Source: Hordeum vulgare subsp. vulgare (lineage: Eukaryota > Streptophyta > Magnoliopsida > Poales > Poaceae). Taken from it: a DNA stretch of 64,000 nucleotides. The position numbers and the translations under genes were made by a program. Positions 43,354-55,282 of the stretch are shown here, one piece after another; the stretch's first letter is position 1, and the number at the start of each line of letters is the position of its first letter. The notes beneath the pieces were generated by a model, which saw nothing but the letters and a program-made list of their open reading frames with translations, was not told the DNA's origin and did no database searches. The stretch covers positions 166,390,689-166,454,688 of the forward strand of contig NC_058523.1 of assembly GCF_904849725.1 (NCBI RefSeq). The letters run 5' to 3'.

Positions 43354-45357
43354 TGTAACATCCTGAATGTCCTAATTTGGAATGTTTTACAATTGTAGCT
43401 AAGCATCTATGCATATTGATTGAAATAAAGCTGGCATTTGAATTCTTTCGATTTTTCCTTTGCAATTCTATTTACTTTTTCTCCACTCAAGAAATACCGG
43501 GAAATATATTCTGTCAAACAGAAAAAGAGAGGAGGAACATGACCCTCCAAAACCAGGGGCATTTTTGAAATATTTTGAGCCAAGAAAACCAAAATTTCTA
43601 TTGAGAAAATAATTAATAAAAAAGCTTTTATGGATTTTCTGAAAAAACATTTTTTTAAAGTTTCAATTTTGACCTTGGAAAAATGTTAAACGTGTAGAGT
43701 TTATTTTTTGAAAATTTTGATATATAATACCCCTATTTTTGGATTTTATTTTATTGCCTTTTTTTTGTTTTAGTTTCTGTTTTTTTTAAATAGGAAAGAT
43801 ATTTTTTTGGGAAGCGCTCGCGGCGTCATATAACGTATCGGGCTGAATCCCCCACAGCCGGATCCGAAATCAATTTGGATCGGCCACCGATCCCTTCCCT
43901 GTCTCCCTCCCTCTCCCTGACAGTGGGCCCCACGCCCGACCCGATCCCCCTGCCGGTCATCTCTTTCCTCCCTCCTTTCTCTTTCCATATCTCACGGGAG
44001 CCGACCGGATCCGATCGGATCCCGTGATCCCGTGCCGTCTGCGAGTTCCCCTCGCCCCTTTAGAAACCCAGCCTCCACCGCACCCCGTTCCCCTCCTCGC
44101 CACCACTCCATCTCACCGCCCCAACCTCCCCTGCGACCACCTCACAGGAGCCGAAGCTCCGAGAGCTCCACCTTCTCGCTGCCACAACCCCCACGCCACC
44201 TGCCGCCGCCAGGAGTTGCCCCATCACCCCCGCACCCCACTTTTCCACCCAAGGCCCGAGCTCCACCACCCCACGCCACCGCACGCCGCCGCCGGAGCCT
44301 CGACCAGGAGCCGAAGCTCACTGGCCTCCCTGCTGCTCGCCGATGCCCTCTCGCCTCACCACGGCCACCAGTCGACGCCGGAGTCCCGCCGCCACCTCCT
44401 CGACGCCTCGGACGCCGTCGGAAGCCCCCCCAAGCATCACCACCTCTTCTCTGCCTCGCCGGAATAGAGCCATCACCGGCAGCCCCCCCACTGTGAGCCC
44501 CCTTTTGTTTTCAGCCGTCTGATCTAGTTTCGACGCATGTGATTAGATCACCGATACCCCTTCAGTTTTTAGATATAACCAAACGGTTTTCTTCCCCACT
44601 TAATATTAGCCAGGGAAATTTTGTTTATGTTGCAGCCGTTCGCTAGTTAACACCGCAGCGCACACCTCTCGGACCAATCAGGAGCTGCCACGTAGACCCC
44701 TGTTCGCTAGGTGTAGTTTTTCTTTTTCTGTTTTAGTTTTAAAAACAGAAACAGTTTCGGTTTTGTTTCCTCTATATCTTTTAATCTAGGAGCCCAATGA
44801 AGCTGATTCGTTTTGCAGTAGATCAAAATTTTCTTGTAGTTTCCGAAAACATATTATTTGCCTATGTTTGAAATTACAAAATTTGAATTAGAACATATTT
44901 AGTGTAAATCTTGTTTTGCTTATTCCAGGAGTTTAAAAACAGCTTTTAATCTAATTCTTTTTGCTACTGGTTCCTAGTGATCATATCTTTGAGTAGTTTA
45001 AGTTTCAATTTTTGTTAGATATTTTTACTTGGGGTTTTTACCAAAACAGATTCTGTTTTGGTTATGTTAAGTGAATTTCTTCACTTTGTGCTATAGTGTT
45101 TAGGTGTTAATGATTTTATTTTGTTTGTTAGTGATAGTAGTGCTTATTGTGTGTATTTTGTTTGTATCGATAGATCACCCGGGGTGCGAAGGTTGCTACC
45201 TAGAAGCGCTTGAACACGACAACTATCAGCAAGGCAAGTCATTTGATCATGTTATTACCTATGTTTTTATGCATTGTAGTTCTACCTTTCTACACCCACT
45301 TGCATGCAAAGTAGGAACTTGGAAATTATGGTTCTTGATGTAGTATCATGTGGTAGG
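43354..45357 (+). repeat. 5' LTR of Tekay-type A, part 1
   Basis: AT-rich to 43790, then GC-rich 43810-44500 (Pro/Arg-rich pseudo-frames such as 44032-44496 are not a gene), then AT-rich again. The phrase AACACGACAACTATCAGCAA at about 45212 is one I associate with Tekay LTRs of Triticeae. It is interrupted at 45357/45358. Confidence 0.75.
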
Positions 45358-46790
45358 TGCTACTGCGACAACAGACCTTCCCAGGCAACGTCGCCAGGAA
45401 TCCTTGTGTCACGGGCTACGCCTATAGGGACTTCCTTGGCAAATATGCAAAGGATTTCCCCGTAGGCTTGGAGCCTTGCGTTGGTGTTCCCTTGAAGAGG
45501 AAAGGGTGATGTAGCACAACAGCGGTAAGTATTTCCCTCAGGTTGAAAACCAAGGTATCGATCCAGTGGGAGGCGCTCGTCGAGTCACAAGTACATGCAC
45601 AAAGACAAAGAGCTTGCACGCAACGCTATGAAGGGGTTGTCAATCCCTTATAGATTGTTTGCGAAGTGAGAAATGAAAGCAAAAAGTAAAGAAAGCAAAG
45701 TAAAAGCAAAAGTGGAGACGATAGTTGTGAATAGACCCGGGGGCCGTAGTGTTCACTAGTGGCTTCTCTCATGAAAGCAAGTAGACGGTGGGTGAAAGAA
45801 TTACTGTCGAGCAATTGATAGAACCGCACAAAGTCGTTACGTCATCTGTGTCAATGATTATATCTATAGGCATTACGTCCAAAACAAGTAGACCGATACT
45901 TTCTGCATCTACTACTATTACTGCACACGTCGATCGCTATCCATCATGCATCTAGTGTATTAAGTTCGTAAGAACAGAGTATTGCCTTAAGCAAGATGAC
46001 ATGATGTAGATGGACAATCTCATATCTACGATAAAAGCCCATCTTGTTACCCTTGATGGCAACAACATGATGCGTGCCTTGCTGCCCCTTCTGTCACTAG
46101 GAAGGGTCACCACACGGTATGAACCCAAAACCAAGCACTTCTCCCATTGCAAGAGTCGTAGATCTAGTTGGCCAAACAAAACCCAAGACTCGGAGAGACT
46201 TACAAGGATATCAAATCATCCATATAAGAAATCAACAAAGACTCCAATATAATTCATAGATAATCTGATCACAAATCCACAATTCATCGTATCTCGACAA
46301 ACACACCGCCAAAGAGGATTACATCGGATAGATCTCCATGAAGATCATGGAGAACTTTGTATTGAAGATCCAAGAGAGAGAAGAAGCCATCTAGCTACTA
46401 ATTACGGACCCGTAGGTCTGAAGTGGACTACTCACGAGTCATTGGAGAGGCGATGATGTTGATGTAGAAGCCCTCCAACTCCAAAGTCCCCTCCGGCAGG
46501 GCACCGGGAAGGGTCTCCAGATGAGATCTCGCGGAAACGGAAGCTTGCGGCGGCGGAAAAGTGTTTTCGTGGAGTGATTTTTTTCTGGATTTTAGGGAAT
46601 ATATAGGCGAAAGAGCTATGGCAGGGGGGCGCGAGGGAGGCCACAAGCCTGGTAGCCGCCGGCCCCCTGGTGGCGGCTACAGGGCTGGTGGGCCCCCTGT
46701 AGCTCTAGTGCCTTGGCCCTCAAGTCCCCCGATCTTCTTCTATTCTGGAAAAATTTATTTTGGGGATTTAATGCAAGACCGGATAAGTCA
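45358..46790 (-). mobile_element. Gypsy LTR fragment nested in the Tekay-type A LTR
   Basis: In minus orientation it has the usual order of a grass Gypsy LTR: TATA box (CCTATATATTCCC, about 46597-46612), leader with CATCAACATCATCGCCTCTC, and a downstream part with AACCTGAGGGAAATACTTACC. It ends TTGTCGCAGTAGCA at 45358. A degenerate TTCCTGGCGACGTTGCCTGG motif (about 45379-45400) resembles the primer-site phrase of the Gypsy element at 39300. The left flank is GTAGG; the right edge (about 46790) is uncertain and the U3 start is missing. Confidence 0.65.
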
Positions 46791-47847
46791 AGACTTTTCA
46801 AGACCTCGTGATGCAATGCAACTCTGGGTGAAGGACGGTTTATATGGGCTCCCTGGAGAAACCAGTGGACGACCCGGGATGCATGGGGAAGCGCCATGAC
46901 ATCTTGCGGAAAGCTTCAACCAGGCTCGAAGAGATGGACGGAGGCTTCAAGACCCAAGGCTTACCTGCACAGCCACAAGTCATTACGGGCTCTGGCTTGG
47001 TTGGGCAACGTGGCGACTCTGGACGGGCGGTGCTACGAGATGTAGAAGAATGGTAGGATTGGATGGGCACCGACAGAGGATCAGAGGGACCCGTTGAAAG
47101 ACCATGTTTTGATCATCCAGTCTTCAAACACCCTGAAGTGCGAGGACATACTCGGAGGCGATCAAATCTTGTGGGGGAACGTGTGCAAAACTCTGCAGAG
47201 TACCCAGACCTAATCAATTAGCCGTGTCCACGGTCATGGACAACTTGAGCCGAAGGAATTGAAACTATCCGGAATTCTCAACACAATTAATAATGATGTG
47301 GGTATTATTGACAACTCGGGTACGAGAATTGTTTGGTGGAACCATCTCGTTAACAACCAACAATGTAGTAATATTTCTCTTTTAGCCCTCTTTTGTTGTA
47401 GGAGGAAACTTTGCTTTCCGCTAAAAACTTACAAGCCCCACCTGCCATATATGCATGTAGAATAGATGTTACTATTTCACCTCTCTTTTGTGACTTGCCA
47501 GCATATTCAATATGCTGACCTACACGGCTGCAACGTGTCATGTTGCAGAGTACTTTTCCGACCAGGAGTGAGGCTACGATCTACGCTCGGTGATATGCCC
47601 TGGAGTCAGATGGACTCGTCTACTTTTGAAGCTTCCGCTAGTCTTCGTTAGTTATCTCATGAGTTTGGCCTTCAGCCTCTTTATTGTAATAATTATTGTA
47701 ATAAAGTACTCGATATGAGATCCGATTAATAAAGTTGTGTGATTGAACTCTCGATATATACATTGATGTATTGTGTGTGTACCAGCATGATCTTGGGATG
47801 GTACAGAGACACCAGAGACTTGACTCATTTCGAGTTGGGTCGCTACA
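46791..47847 (+). repeat. 5' LTR of Tekay-type A, part 2
   Basis: Resumes the Tekay LTR and ends CGCTACA at 47847, next to the primer site. It carries the palindrome CTCTGCAGAG (47191-47200) and the near-palindrome CCGTGTCCACGG (47222-47233), both also present in the LTR of element B. TTAATAAAGTTG near 47729 may be a polyadenylation region. Confidence 0.75.
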
Positions 47848-47850
47848 GAT

Positions 47851-47863
47851 ATGGTATCATAGC
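47851..47863 (+). other. Primer binding site (tRNA-Met) of Tekay-type A
   Basis: TGGTATCATAGC follows the LTR end by a few bases, matching the tRNA-Met complement TGGTATCAGAGC with one mismatch. Confidence 0.8.
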
Positions 47864-48016
47864 ACACGCTGTCCATAGGACGTAACCTCTAGGATTGGAA
47901 AAGCCTTGGGAAGAAAACTATTACATCTTTAAATCTTCTATATTTTTCTCTTCTGCTCATTTCTGACTTCTCTCCGATCTTCCAATATTTTCTAGATTGC
48001 CACCTTCATCCCTGTT

Positions 48017-48703
48017 ATGATCATGGAGTTTTGCCAGCCCGACGCCTCAATGCCCTTCGGAAAGGAGCTGGTGCAGATCACCAAGGACTTGAGGATTGCT
48101 CTGCCGACCATCACCGGGAACCCTATATCGTCTTACCCGGAAGATTCACGCTATAGGATTGAGGTGCACATCCCCAGAAGAACATTCGAGCCACGCACTG
48201 AGCCTGTGGACTTCAAGTTCATCGCACCTAGCTGGATTCTCGGAAGGGACATGGCGGTCCATTGTGCACTCGGACGTATCAAGGATGTGTACAGAGGTTG
48301 CCCTATTTCACCGGACTTATTCACGGTATCCCAGAGAGGAGAAGATGGAGAAGTCATCTCAATCAAGACCAAAGACGCTCTCCTGTCCTATGCCCAGACC
48401 TTGGAGACGCACAGCGAGACTCTGGAGCATCGTGTGGTCAAGGACACCAGGAAGATCAAGCAACTGTCGCTCCGCGAACTCGAACTTGAAGAAGCAGCCC
48501 GGGAAGCCCACTATGAGCACGAACTGGAGGTGAAGGACTTCCTAGAGAGGATCAAGAAGCTGAAGGCTCGTGTCGCATATCTGGAGGAAGAATTGGACAT
48601 GGGCGAAAATCTTCATCCTGAAGGAGACGTAGCCCCCTTGATCAGCAATGAGGAGGACTACGAGGAAAGCTCTACCGACGGACCCACCACCATGCTTTTT
48701 TGA
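48017..48703 (+). CDS. Leader ORF of Tekay-type A, upstream of gag (unknown function, coiled coil)
   Basis: An uninterrupted 228-codon frame between primer site and gag, starting ATG at 48017 about 155 bp after the primer site and ending TGA at 48701-48703. I do not recognise a domain. The N-terminal ~110 residues look globular (YRIEVHIPRRTFEPR, VDFKFIAPSWILGRDMAVHC); residues ~120-200 are heptad-like and highly charged (LEHRVVKDTRKIKQL, FLERIKKLKARVAYLEEEL), a probable coiled coil; the tail is acidic. Tekay-type B has an intact ORF of similar length at the same place (61592-62374). It has no premature stop although gag-pol of the same copy has eight. It might be a retrotransposon accessory protein; function unknown. 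Confidence 0.65.
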   Translation: MIMEFCQPDASMPFGKELVQITKDLRIALPTITGNPISSYPEDSRYRIEVHIPRRTFEPRTEPVDFKFIAPSWILGRDMAVHCALGRIKDVYRGCPISPDLFTVSQRGEDGEVISIKTKDALLSYAQTLETHSETLEHRVVKDTRKIKQLSLRELELEEAAREAHYEHELEVKDFLERIKKLKARVAYLEEELDMGENLHPEGDVAPLISNEEDYEESSTDGPTTMLF

Positions 48704-48906
48704 GGAGGACACTTAGACTAGTTCACCAATTTATCTTATCGTTAAACGCTTAGGTCAACGAAAACTTGTATCCCCGTGTGTGAACATTTTGAGGTGATTA
48801 ATGAATAAATGTGTGGTGTGATAATTGTTTGATGCATTCCATATGGGTAGTGTATTTCTCCTTAGACCCTTGTTCTATGCTAAACCCATCCCTCTACAAA
48901 CACCAG

Positions 48907-49533
48907 ATGCCTCCGAGACGTGACCCTGCTTCCAACTTCCCGCCGGAGCTCACACAGTTGATTCAACAACAGAATGCCCTGTTACAACTGATCATTCAGA
49001 ACAAGAACAATAATAACAATCATCATTCACCCTAGGTCGACAATCTCACCTGTTTTCTGAGGTTGAACCCTCCTACTTTCTCCAGCAGCATTGAGCCCAT
49101 TGTGGCAGATGATTGGCTCCGCAAGATGGAGCGGGAACTAATCACTGCTGGATGTACTGAAGCTGAGAAGGTGCGCTTTGCCGCCCATCAACTTGAAGGA
49201 CCCGCAACTGCTTGGTGGGAGAACTACACCACCACTTACCCCATCGCTGGTGTCACCTGGGAGAAATTCGAGCAAGCCTTCCGCACCGCTCATGTCTCAG
49301 CTGGAGCCATGAGTCTGAAGAAGCGTGAGTTTCGCAACTTACGCCAGGGAAATCGCTCTGTGGCGCAGTATGTTGATGAATTCAGCATGCTCCCTCTCTA
49401 TGCTCGTGGAGATGTGGCCGATGATGCGGCCAAGTAGGAGAAGTTCATGGAAGGGCTCAACGATGAGTTGAGTATTTAGCTGAGTGTAGCCAACTTCAAC
49501 AACTACTAGGAGCTGGTAGATAAGGCCCTCATC
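48907..49533 (+). pseudogene. gag: Tekay-type A gag, capsid part
   Basis: Starts at ATG 48907 (MPPRRDPASNFPPELTQLI). A Gln-rich helix and Asn run are cut by TAG at 49033-49035. The capsid follows: DDWLRKMERELITAGCTEAE, HQLEGPATAWWENYT, WEKFEQAFRTAHVSAGAM, KKREFRNLRQGNRSVAQYV. These are the Retrotrans_gag phrases of chromoviruses. Three more in-frame stops, all TAG where relatives have Gln, lie at 49435-49437, 49477-49479 and 49507-49509. The frame is otherwise continuous with the pol frame from 49534, so this is one polyprotein frame riddled with CAG-to-TAG changes rather than frameshifts. Confidence 0.87.
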
Positions 49534-52500
49534 TTGGAGGGGAAACATCAGCAGATGGAGAACCGCAAGCGGAAGTATGGACATGGGAAGTTCCACTCTA
49601 GCACTCAGCAGAAGCCTCGCTACAACCCCTATTCGGGGAATACCGGGACTGGATCCGGTAAGTTTGGAGGACACACCCACAATAACCACCCGGTGCACAA
49701 CCATGGAGGCCACAACCATAGAGGAAATGGGAACAACCGCAATGCCAACAACTTCAAGAATGGCAATGGCAACCAACACCCTCCCGCTCCAGCTCAGAAG
49801 GATCTGACTCATATCACCTGCTTCAAGTGTCAGAAGACGGGACACTATGCCACTAAATGTCCCCAGAACAAGCGGGGAAATGGAAACGGCAACGACAACT
49901 CAACAACAAGGAAGCCCAATCCTTTTCCCCGAGCTCAGGTGAACCACATTGATGTTGAAGAGGTCTACGATCACCCTAATAGTGTGGTTGATAAGTTTTT
50001 GTTAAATTCACGTCCAGTATTGGTACTTTTTGATTCTGGTGCAACGCATTCATTCATATCAAGGGTAGTTGTGGAAAAGTATAGTTTACCAACTAGAACC
50101 CTCAGCCAGCCTATTAAGGTCAGTTCCCCACGAGGCATGATGACAGCCGGGATAGGATGTCATGCTTTGAGTCTCAACATTGGGAACCATAAGTTTCCCA
50201 CCAACCTCATCGTATTAGAGTCTCAGGGATTGGATGTAATCCTATGCATGGATTGGTTGACCAAGTATGAAGGAAACATTGATTGTGCCCTTGAGTCTAT
50301 TTTGCTCACCACCCCCAAGCAAAAGTGGATTAAGTACGTATCCCAACGTCCGTCACGGAGTAAACAGGTGAACTCTCTCACTGGAGTAGTTCAGGAGGAA
50401 GTGTCGGTCCTACAATACTTTCCAGATGTATTTCCGAAGGAATTACCAGGCTTGTCACCTGATAGGGAAATTGAGTTTCTGATTGAACTGTTACCCGGAA
50501 CAACCCCAATATCCAAGAGACCCTATCGGATGTCCGCAAATAATTTGGAGGAAATCAAGAAGCAGATCAAGGAGTTACTGGACAAAGGGTATATCCGCCC
50601 AAGCTCGTCACCTTGGGGAGCCCCAGTTCTCTTGGTTGAGAAAAAGGATAAATCCTTGAGAATGGTAGTTGATTATCGTGCTTTGAACGAGGCGACCATC
50701 AAGAACAAGTACCCCTTGCCGATGATCAACGATCTATTTGACCAGTTAGTTGTAGCCCGAGTGTTCTCCAAGATCGATCTTCGATCGGGGTATCATCAGC
50801 TGAAAATTCGTGAACAAGATATACCCAAGACAGCCTGCACCACCCGGTATGGTCTGTATGAGTACACAGTCATGTCATTTGGACTGACTAATGCTCCGAC
50901 ATATTTTATGAGTATGATGAACAAGGTGTTTATGGAATACCTGGACAAGTTTGTCGTGGTGTTCATTGATGACATACTGATATTCTCCAAGAACGAGGAA
51001 GAACACAAGGAACACTTGCGGTTAGTTTTGGAGAAACTTCGAGAGCATCAGCTGTATGCGAAGTTCAACAAATGTGAATTTTGGTTGAAGGAAGTCGGAT
51101 TCCTCGGACACGTCATTTCAGGAGACGGAATAGCAGTGGATCCTACCAAGGTTGCAACAGTCACCGACTGGGTAGCACCCACTTCAGTTAAGGAGATCCA
51201 CAGTTTCCTCGGACTTGCCGGATATTACCGGAGGTTTATTGAGAATTTCTCGAAGATCACCAAGCCCATGACAGAGTTGTTGAAGAAGGAGTCCAAGTAT
51301 GTTTGGACCCAGGAATGTGAAGCCAGTTTCCAAGAGTTGAAGAAACGTCTGGTTACAGCCCCAGTGCTGATATTGCCGAACATTCAGAAGGATTTACAGG
51401 TTTATTGTGACGCTTCTCGTCAAGGACTTGGAGGAGTGCTCATGCAAGAAGGAAAAGTTGTAGCCTATGCATCCAGATAGCTCGGGACCCATGAGTTGAA
51501 TTATGCCACGCATGACTTGGAACTAGCAGCCGTAGTGCACACTCTCAAGACCTGGAGACATTTCCTGATCGGAAATAGTTGTGATATTTAGACTGATCAC
51601 AAGAGCCTGAAATATATCTTCACGTAGAAGGAGTTGAACCTCAGACAGAGGAGATGTCTAGAGTTGATCAAGGACTATGACATGAGATTACATTATCACC
51701 CAGGGAAGGCAAATGTTCTAGCAGATGCTTTGAGCCGTAAGAGTTATGTGAACACACTCATAGCGGGAGGATTACCCCAGGAGTTAGTCGATGATCTTAG
51801 AGAGCTCAAATTGGATATAGTTTCAAGAGGATTTGTATCCACATTGGAAATTCAGTCCACCTTGACTAGAAAAATTCGCGAAGCCCAGAAGTCAGACAAG
51901 GAAATAGCGGAGATTAAGCAAAGAATGAATGCCGGGAAGGCTAAAGGTTTTCATAAGGATGAACACGAAACTTTGTGGTTTGAGGACCGCATCTATGTGC
52001 CCAATGATCCTGAACTCATAAAGTTGATACTTTAGGAGGCCCATGATTCCCCATACTCGATACATCCAGGCAACACAAAGATTTATCTGGACTTGAAAGA
52101 AAGTTTCTGGTGGACAGGAATGAAGAAGGACATTGCCGAGTTTGTAGCAATATGCGATGTTTGTCAGCGAGTAAAGGCCGATCATCACAAGCCAACAGGA
52201 TTGTTTCAACCTCTGCCGATACCCGAGTGGAAATGGGAGAAGCTTGGTATGGACTTCATCACAGGATTACCCAGGACCGTTCTAGTTATGATTCTATCGG
52301 GTAGTGGTTGATCGTTTGACCAAGGGTGCTCACTTCATTCCCGTGAAGACTATCTACACGAGTGCTAAGCTGGCCAAGATCTATATGACCAGGATAGTAT
52401 GTCTGCATGGAGTACCGAAGGGTATTGTGTCAGATAGAGGGACTCAGTTCACGTCAAAATTTTGACACCAAGTACACGAAAATTTGGGAACGCGATTGGA

Positions 52501-52538
52501 GTTCAGTACAACTTTTCACCCTCAGACCGACGGACAGA
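49534..52538 (+). pseudogene. pol: Tekay-type A pol: zinc knuckle, protease, RT, RNase H, integrase (truncated)
   Basis: Numbering from 49534: zinc knuckle [14 protein letters not shown] at 96-109; protease active site [10 protein letters not shown] with intact Asp167-Ser-Gly; RT with [23 protein letters not shown] and catalytic FIDD at 477-480; RNase H beginning [11 protein letters not shown]. In-frame stops: TAG at 51478-51480, 51589-51591, 51625-51627 and 52033-52035. Integrase begins near 52080 with the zinc-binding HPGNTK and CDVCQR, then the first catalytic Asp (LGMDFITGLPR). Small frameshifts occur near 52280-52300 and a Trp-to-TGA at 52463-52465. It breaks at HPQTDGQ, 52538, where element B inserted. 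Confidence 0.92.
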
Positions 52539-55110
52539 TGTGGGGACCCCGACTTACTAGTCGAGAATCACCGTGCTCAGTGATCGCAGAGATCAATGCT
52601 CACCGAACACAGATACTGAATAAAGAGTCTTACATCCAAGTACCGATTATTACAACACGTGACCAAAGGGTCAAGTTCACAAGACAGGGCCTAAGGCCAA
52701 ATCACACGAATACACTAATAGCGGAAACATAGGGCTAAGCGGGTGCCCATGCCATCAAGCCTACACGAACAAGCATTCTGACTCGGAAGCGTCCTAGTTT
52801 GCAGGGGTGTCGCCGAAGACGTACTCATCTCCAAACTCCGGTCCTTCCATGTCTGGTCGATAACATAACGAGTGGCAAGCCAATGAGTACTTTGAATGTA
52901 CTCGCAAACAGTCCATGATATGAACAATGAAAGTGAAGGATAACAATATCATGCATTTCCTTTTATAACTCATTTGGGTGGATTGATCATGAATATGCAT
53001 CAAGTTAAAGAATTACTCTTGAAGAACAGGTTACAGATATCAATATATATCTGCTGAGGACTGAACCGTTCGGGTTCACCTTATATGCCAAGTCAACGAA
53101 CTTGATCATATCCTCAATATATCAGTTGAGGGCTAAACCATCCGGGTTTACCCTATATGCTAGTCACCATACTTGATCATATTATTACTTTCATAACAAC
53201 ACCTTATTAACACCACACACACTCACTCACTCACACTTGGTTTATGCGGAAAATATCAGGACGTAGTTTAAGCAGGATTACCCAACTATCCTTGACCGTG
53301 GACACGGCTATTCGAATAGTTTACACTCTGCAGAGATAGTATGCTGGACCAACGAGATCCAGGAAACTTCTGTGTCATCCACGACTCACGGTATATCACA
53401 TACCCAAGGTAAGTACCCGATCAATGCCTTTCCCCTGACGATACTAGACAAAGAGGTCCACTCGATTGGTACCCAGCCCACATGTCGTACGTCTTACGAG
53501 CACCAACTCTGGACAGTACCGACCATGCGGGGACCAACGGTGTGACTGGAACTCATAAAAATGGCATAGTCGTCCTACCCGGCATGACCCCATCACGAGA
53601 GTGACTACAATCACTCCCGCCACTAGTAATGTGGCTCTTTGCTAGCACCGACCAGAGTAATTAACATAGCCTCGTCCCATAAGGGGTAACGTGGTCGTAC
53701 TGGTAAGGTTGGGACGGTCGACACATCATTAATCTAATCCCATTTCCGAAACCTTACTCACACAAATATCGGGTGCATCACTTCACCAAAAGTGACCACC
53801 TAACTCATCATCACCCTCGGGCATTAGTGGCACCCGACGGGGTTTTCATAAACTCTTGCTTTATGACAACAACATGCTCATGATAGTACTACATCTATTT
53901 TTACTTGTCAACATAGTATTAGCATGACCCTAAGCGGTAGAGTTAAGCTCAATGCATATGCTCCGGAGGAGCCTTCTGTAAAATCATATCCAATGATTAC
54001 CGGCACTTATGATCATATGCAATGGGAATACTTGCTATTATAATATGCAAAGTAACATATGCTCAGTCATGGTCAAAGGGCTGCTTGCCTTGGTTAGCTA
54101 AGTATCCGGGGTCTTCGAGGTCTTCCGCTCTGATTATCTCCTCACACGGGTTTTCTATCGTCGATAAAACCACAAATAAGAAATAGCTCACACAGAAACA
54201 GTCCACAAAGTCATTTTAAAAATGTTCCCTATTTCTGATAAATCTAAGATATCATTTTAAAAATACTTGCCTAAATTTTCCTTGAAGGGATATTTTTGAA
54301 AACACCTAAATTTTCCATTTTAGTCCTTTGTAATATTGCAAAATAGAATAGTTGTTGGAAAAATTCATCTAAGCATCTCATTAAATACTACACATTTTTA
54401 GAAAAATAACAGTGGACGAATTATATTTTTACACTAGTTAAATGTTTTTATAAAAAATCTTAGAAATCTAGTTTTAAAAATAAAAGAAAAACACAGGCCA
54501 ACTCCTGGCCTGGCTCGGCCCAGAGCTGGGCTAGCCCATGGCCAGCCGATGGCCTGCCCAGGCGCGAGCGCCGTTAGGTTTGAACCTGACGCGCGGGACC
54601 CTGCGGTCAGCGACCGAGGCCAGCGCGGGGAAGGGGGCTGGGCCACCGACACGTGGGGCACACTTGTCGGGGTTGTCTCCTTCCTCCAGCCAGAGGGGAG
54701 GAGGAGGACGCCGATGTGGCTGTCGACGTGCTCAAGCTCCAATGAGCACGGGAATGGGTTCGCTTGAACGTCGCCTACCTGCTGGTGGTCGAAACAATGA
54801 CGGGGAGGCAGGGGTTCACCGGCGACGAGGAGGCCGTGGCAGAGGGGTTTCGGGAAGTGGTCGAGGAGGTGGCTAGAGACACGGAAAACCTCGGGCGAGT
54901 TGGGGGAAAGCTTCCTGGGGTCAAGGGGGTTAGTTTGGTGGGTCGAGTGGCGCACGAGCCGTCGTGTAGCAGGAGATCGATTAGAGCTCCGAGGTGGAGG
55001 GGCCTCGGTCGATCTCGAGCACCGGGGCTCTGCTGGGTTGCTGGGGTGGCTAGGGAGGTGCTAGTGGATGCGGCGAAGCTATCTGAGGGGTGCTGGAGCG
55101 AGGGGAGGGC

Positions 55111-55120
55111 TATTTATAGG
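55111..55120 (-). promoter_or_regulatory. TATA box of the element B LTR
   Basis: The minus strand reads CCTATAAATA, at the upstream edge of the GC-rich leader. The equivalent part of the 5' LTR is not in the window. Confidence 0.6.
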
Positions 55121-55245
55121 CTCGCGACGGTGAGTAGAATAGGGTACACCGGTGACTCACCGTGGCGCGCATGGGGGTGCAGAGAGACGTTGGGTGTCGA
55201 AACCACGGTCTCAGGACGTGGTATTGGACGGCTTGAGCCGTTTGC

Positions 55246-55248
<3 letters not shown>

Positions 55249-55278
<30 letters not shown>
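55249..55278 (+). repeat. AG dinucleotide microsatellite
   Basis: About 14-15 uninterrupted AG units, inside the element B LTR, upstream of its TATA box in element orientation. Confidence 0.95.

Positions 55279-55282
<4 letters not shown>

Larger units (their letters stand above)
43354..52538 (+). mobile_element. Tekay-type chromovirus A (left part, + strand)
   Basis: Begins with a long LTR starting TGTAACATCCTGAATGTCC (43354-47847, interrupted by a Gypsy LTR piece), then a tRNA-Met primer site, an extra leader ORF, gag, protease, RT, RNase H and integrase. It is cut inside integrase at 52538 by the opposite-strand element B. Pol order is Gypsy; wording of RT and integrase is that of Tekay/Del chromoviruses. 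Left flank CTGTA is its target duplication. The chromodomain and 3' LTR are not in the window. Confidence 0.85.

Noticed and set aside
44032..44496. Pro/Arg-rich open frame of 154 codons
   Set aside because: It is compositional, inside the GC-rich part of the Tekay A LTR; overlapping open frames exist in other phases.
47051..47055. GTAGG as the right target duplication of the nested LTR starting at 45358
   Set aside because: The bases before it do not end in CA and the preceding 250 bp look like Tekay LTR, so the match is probably chance.
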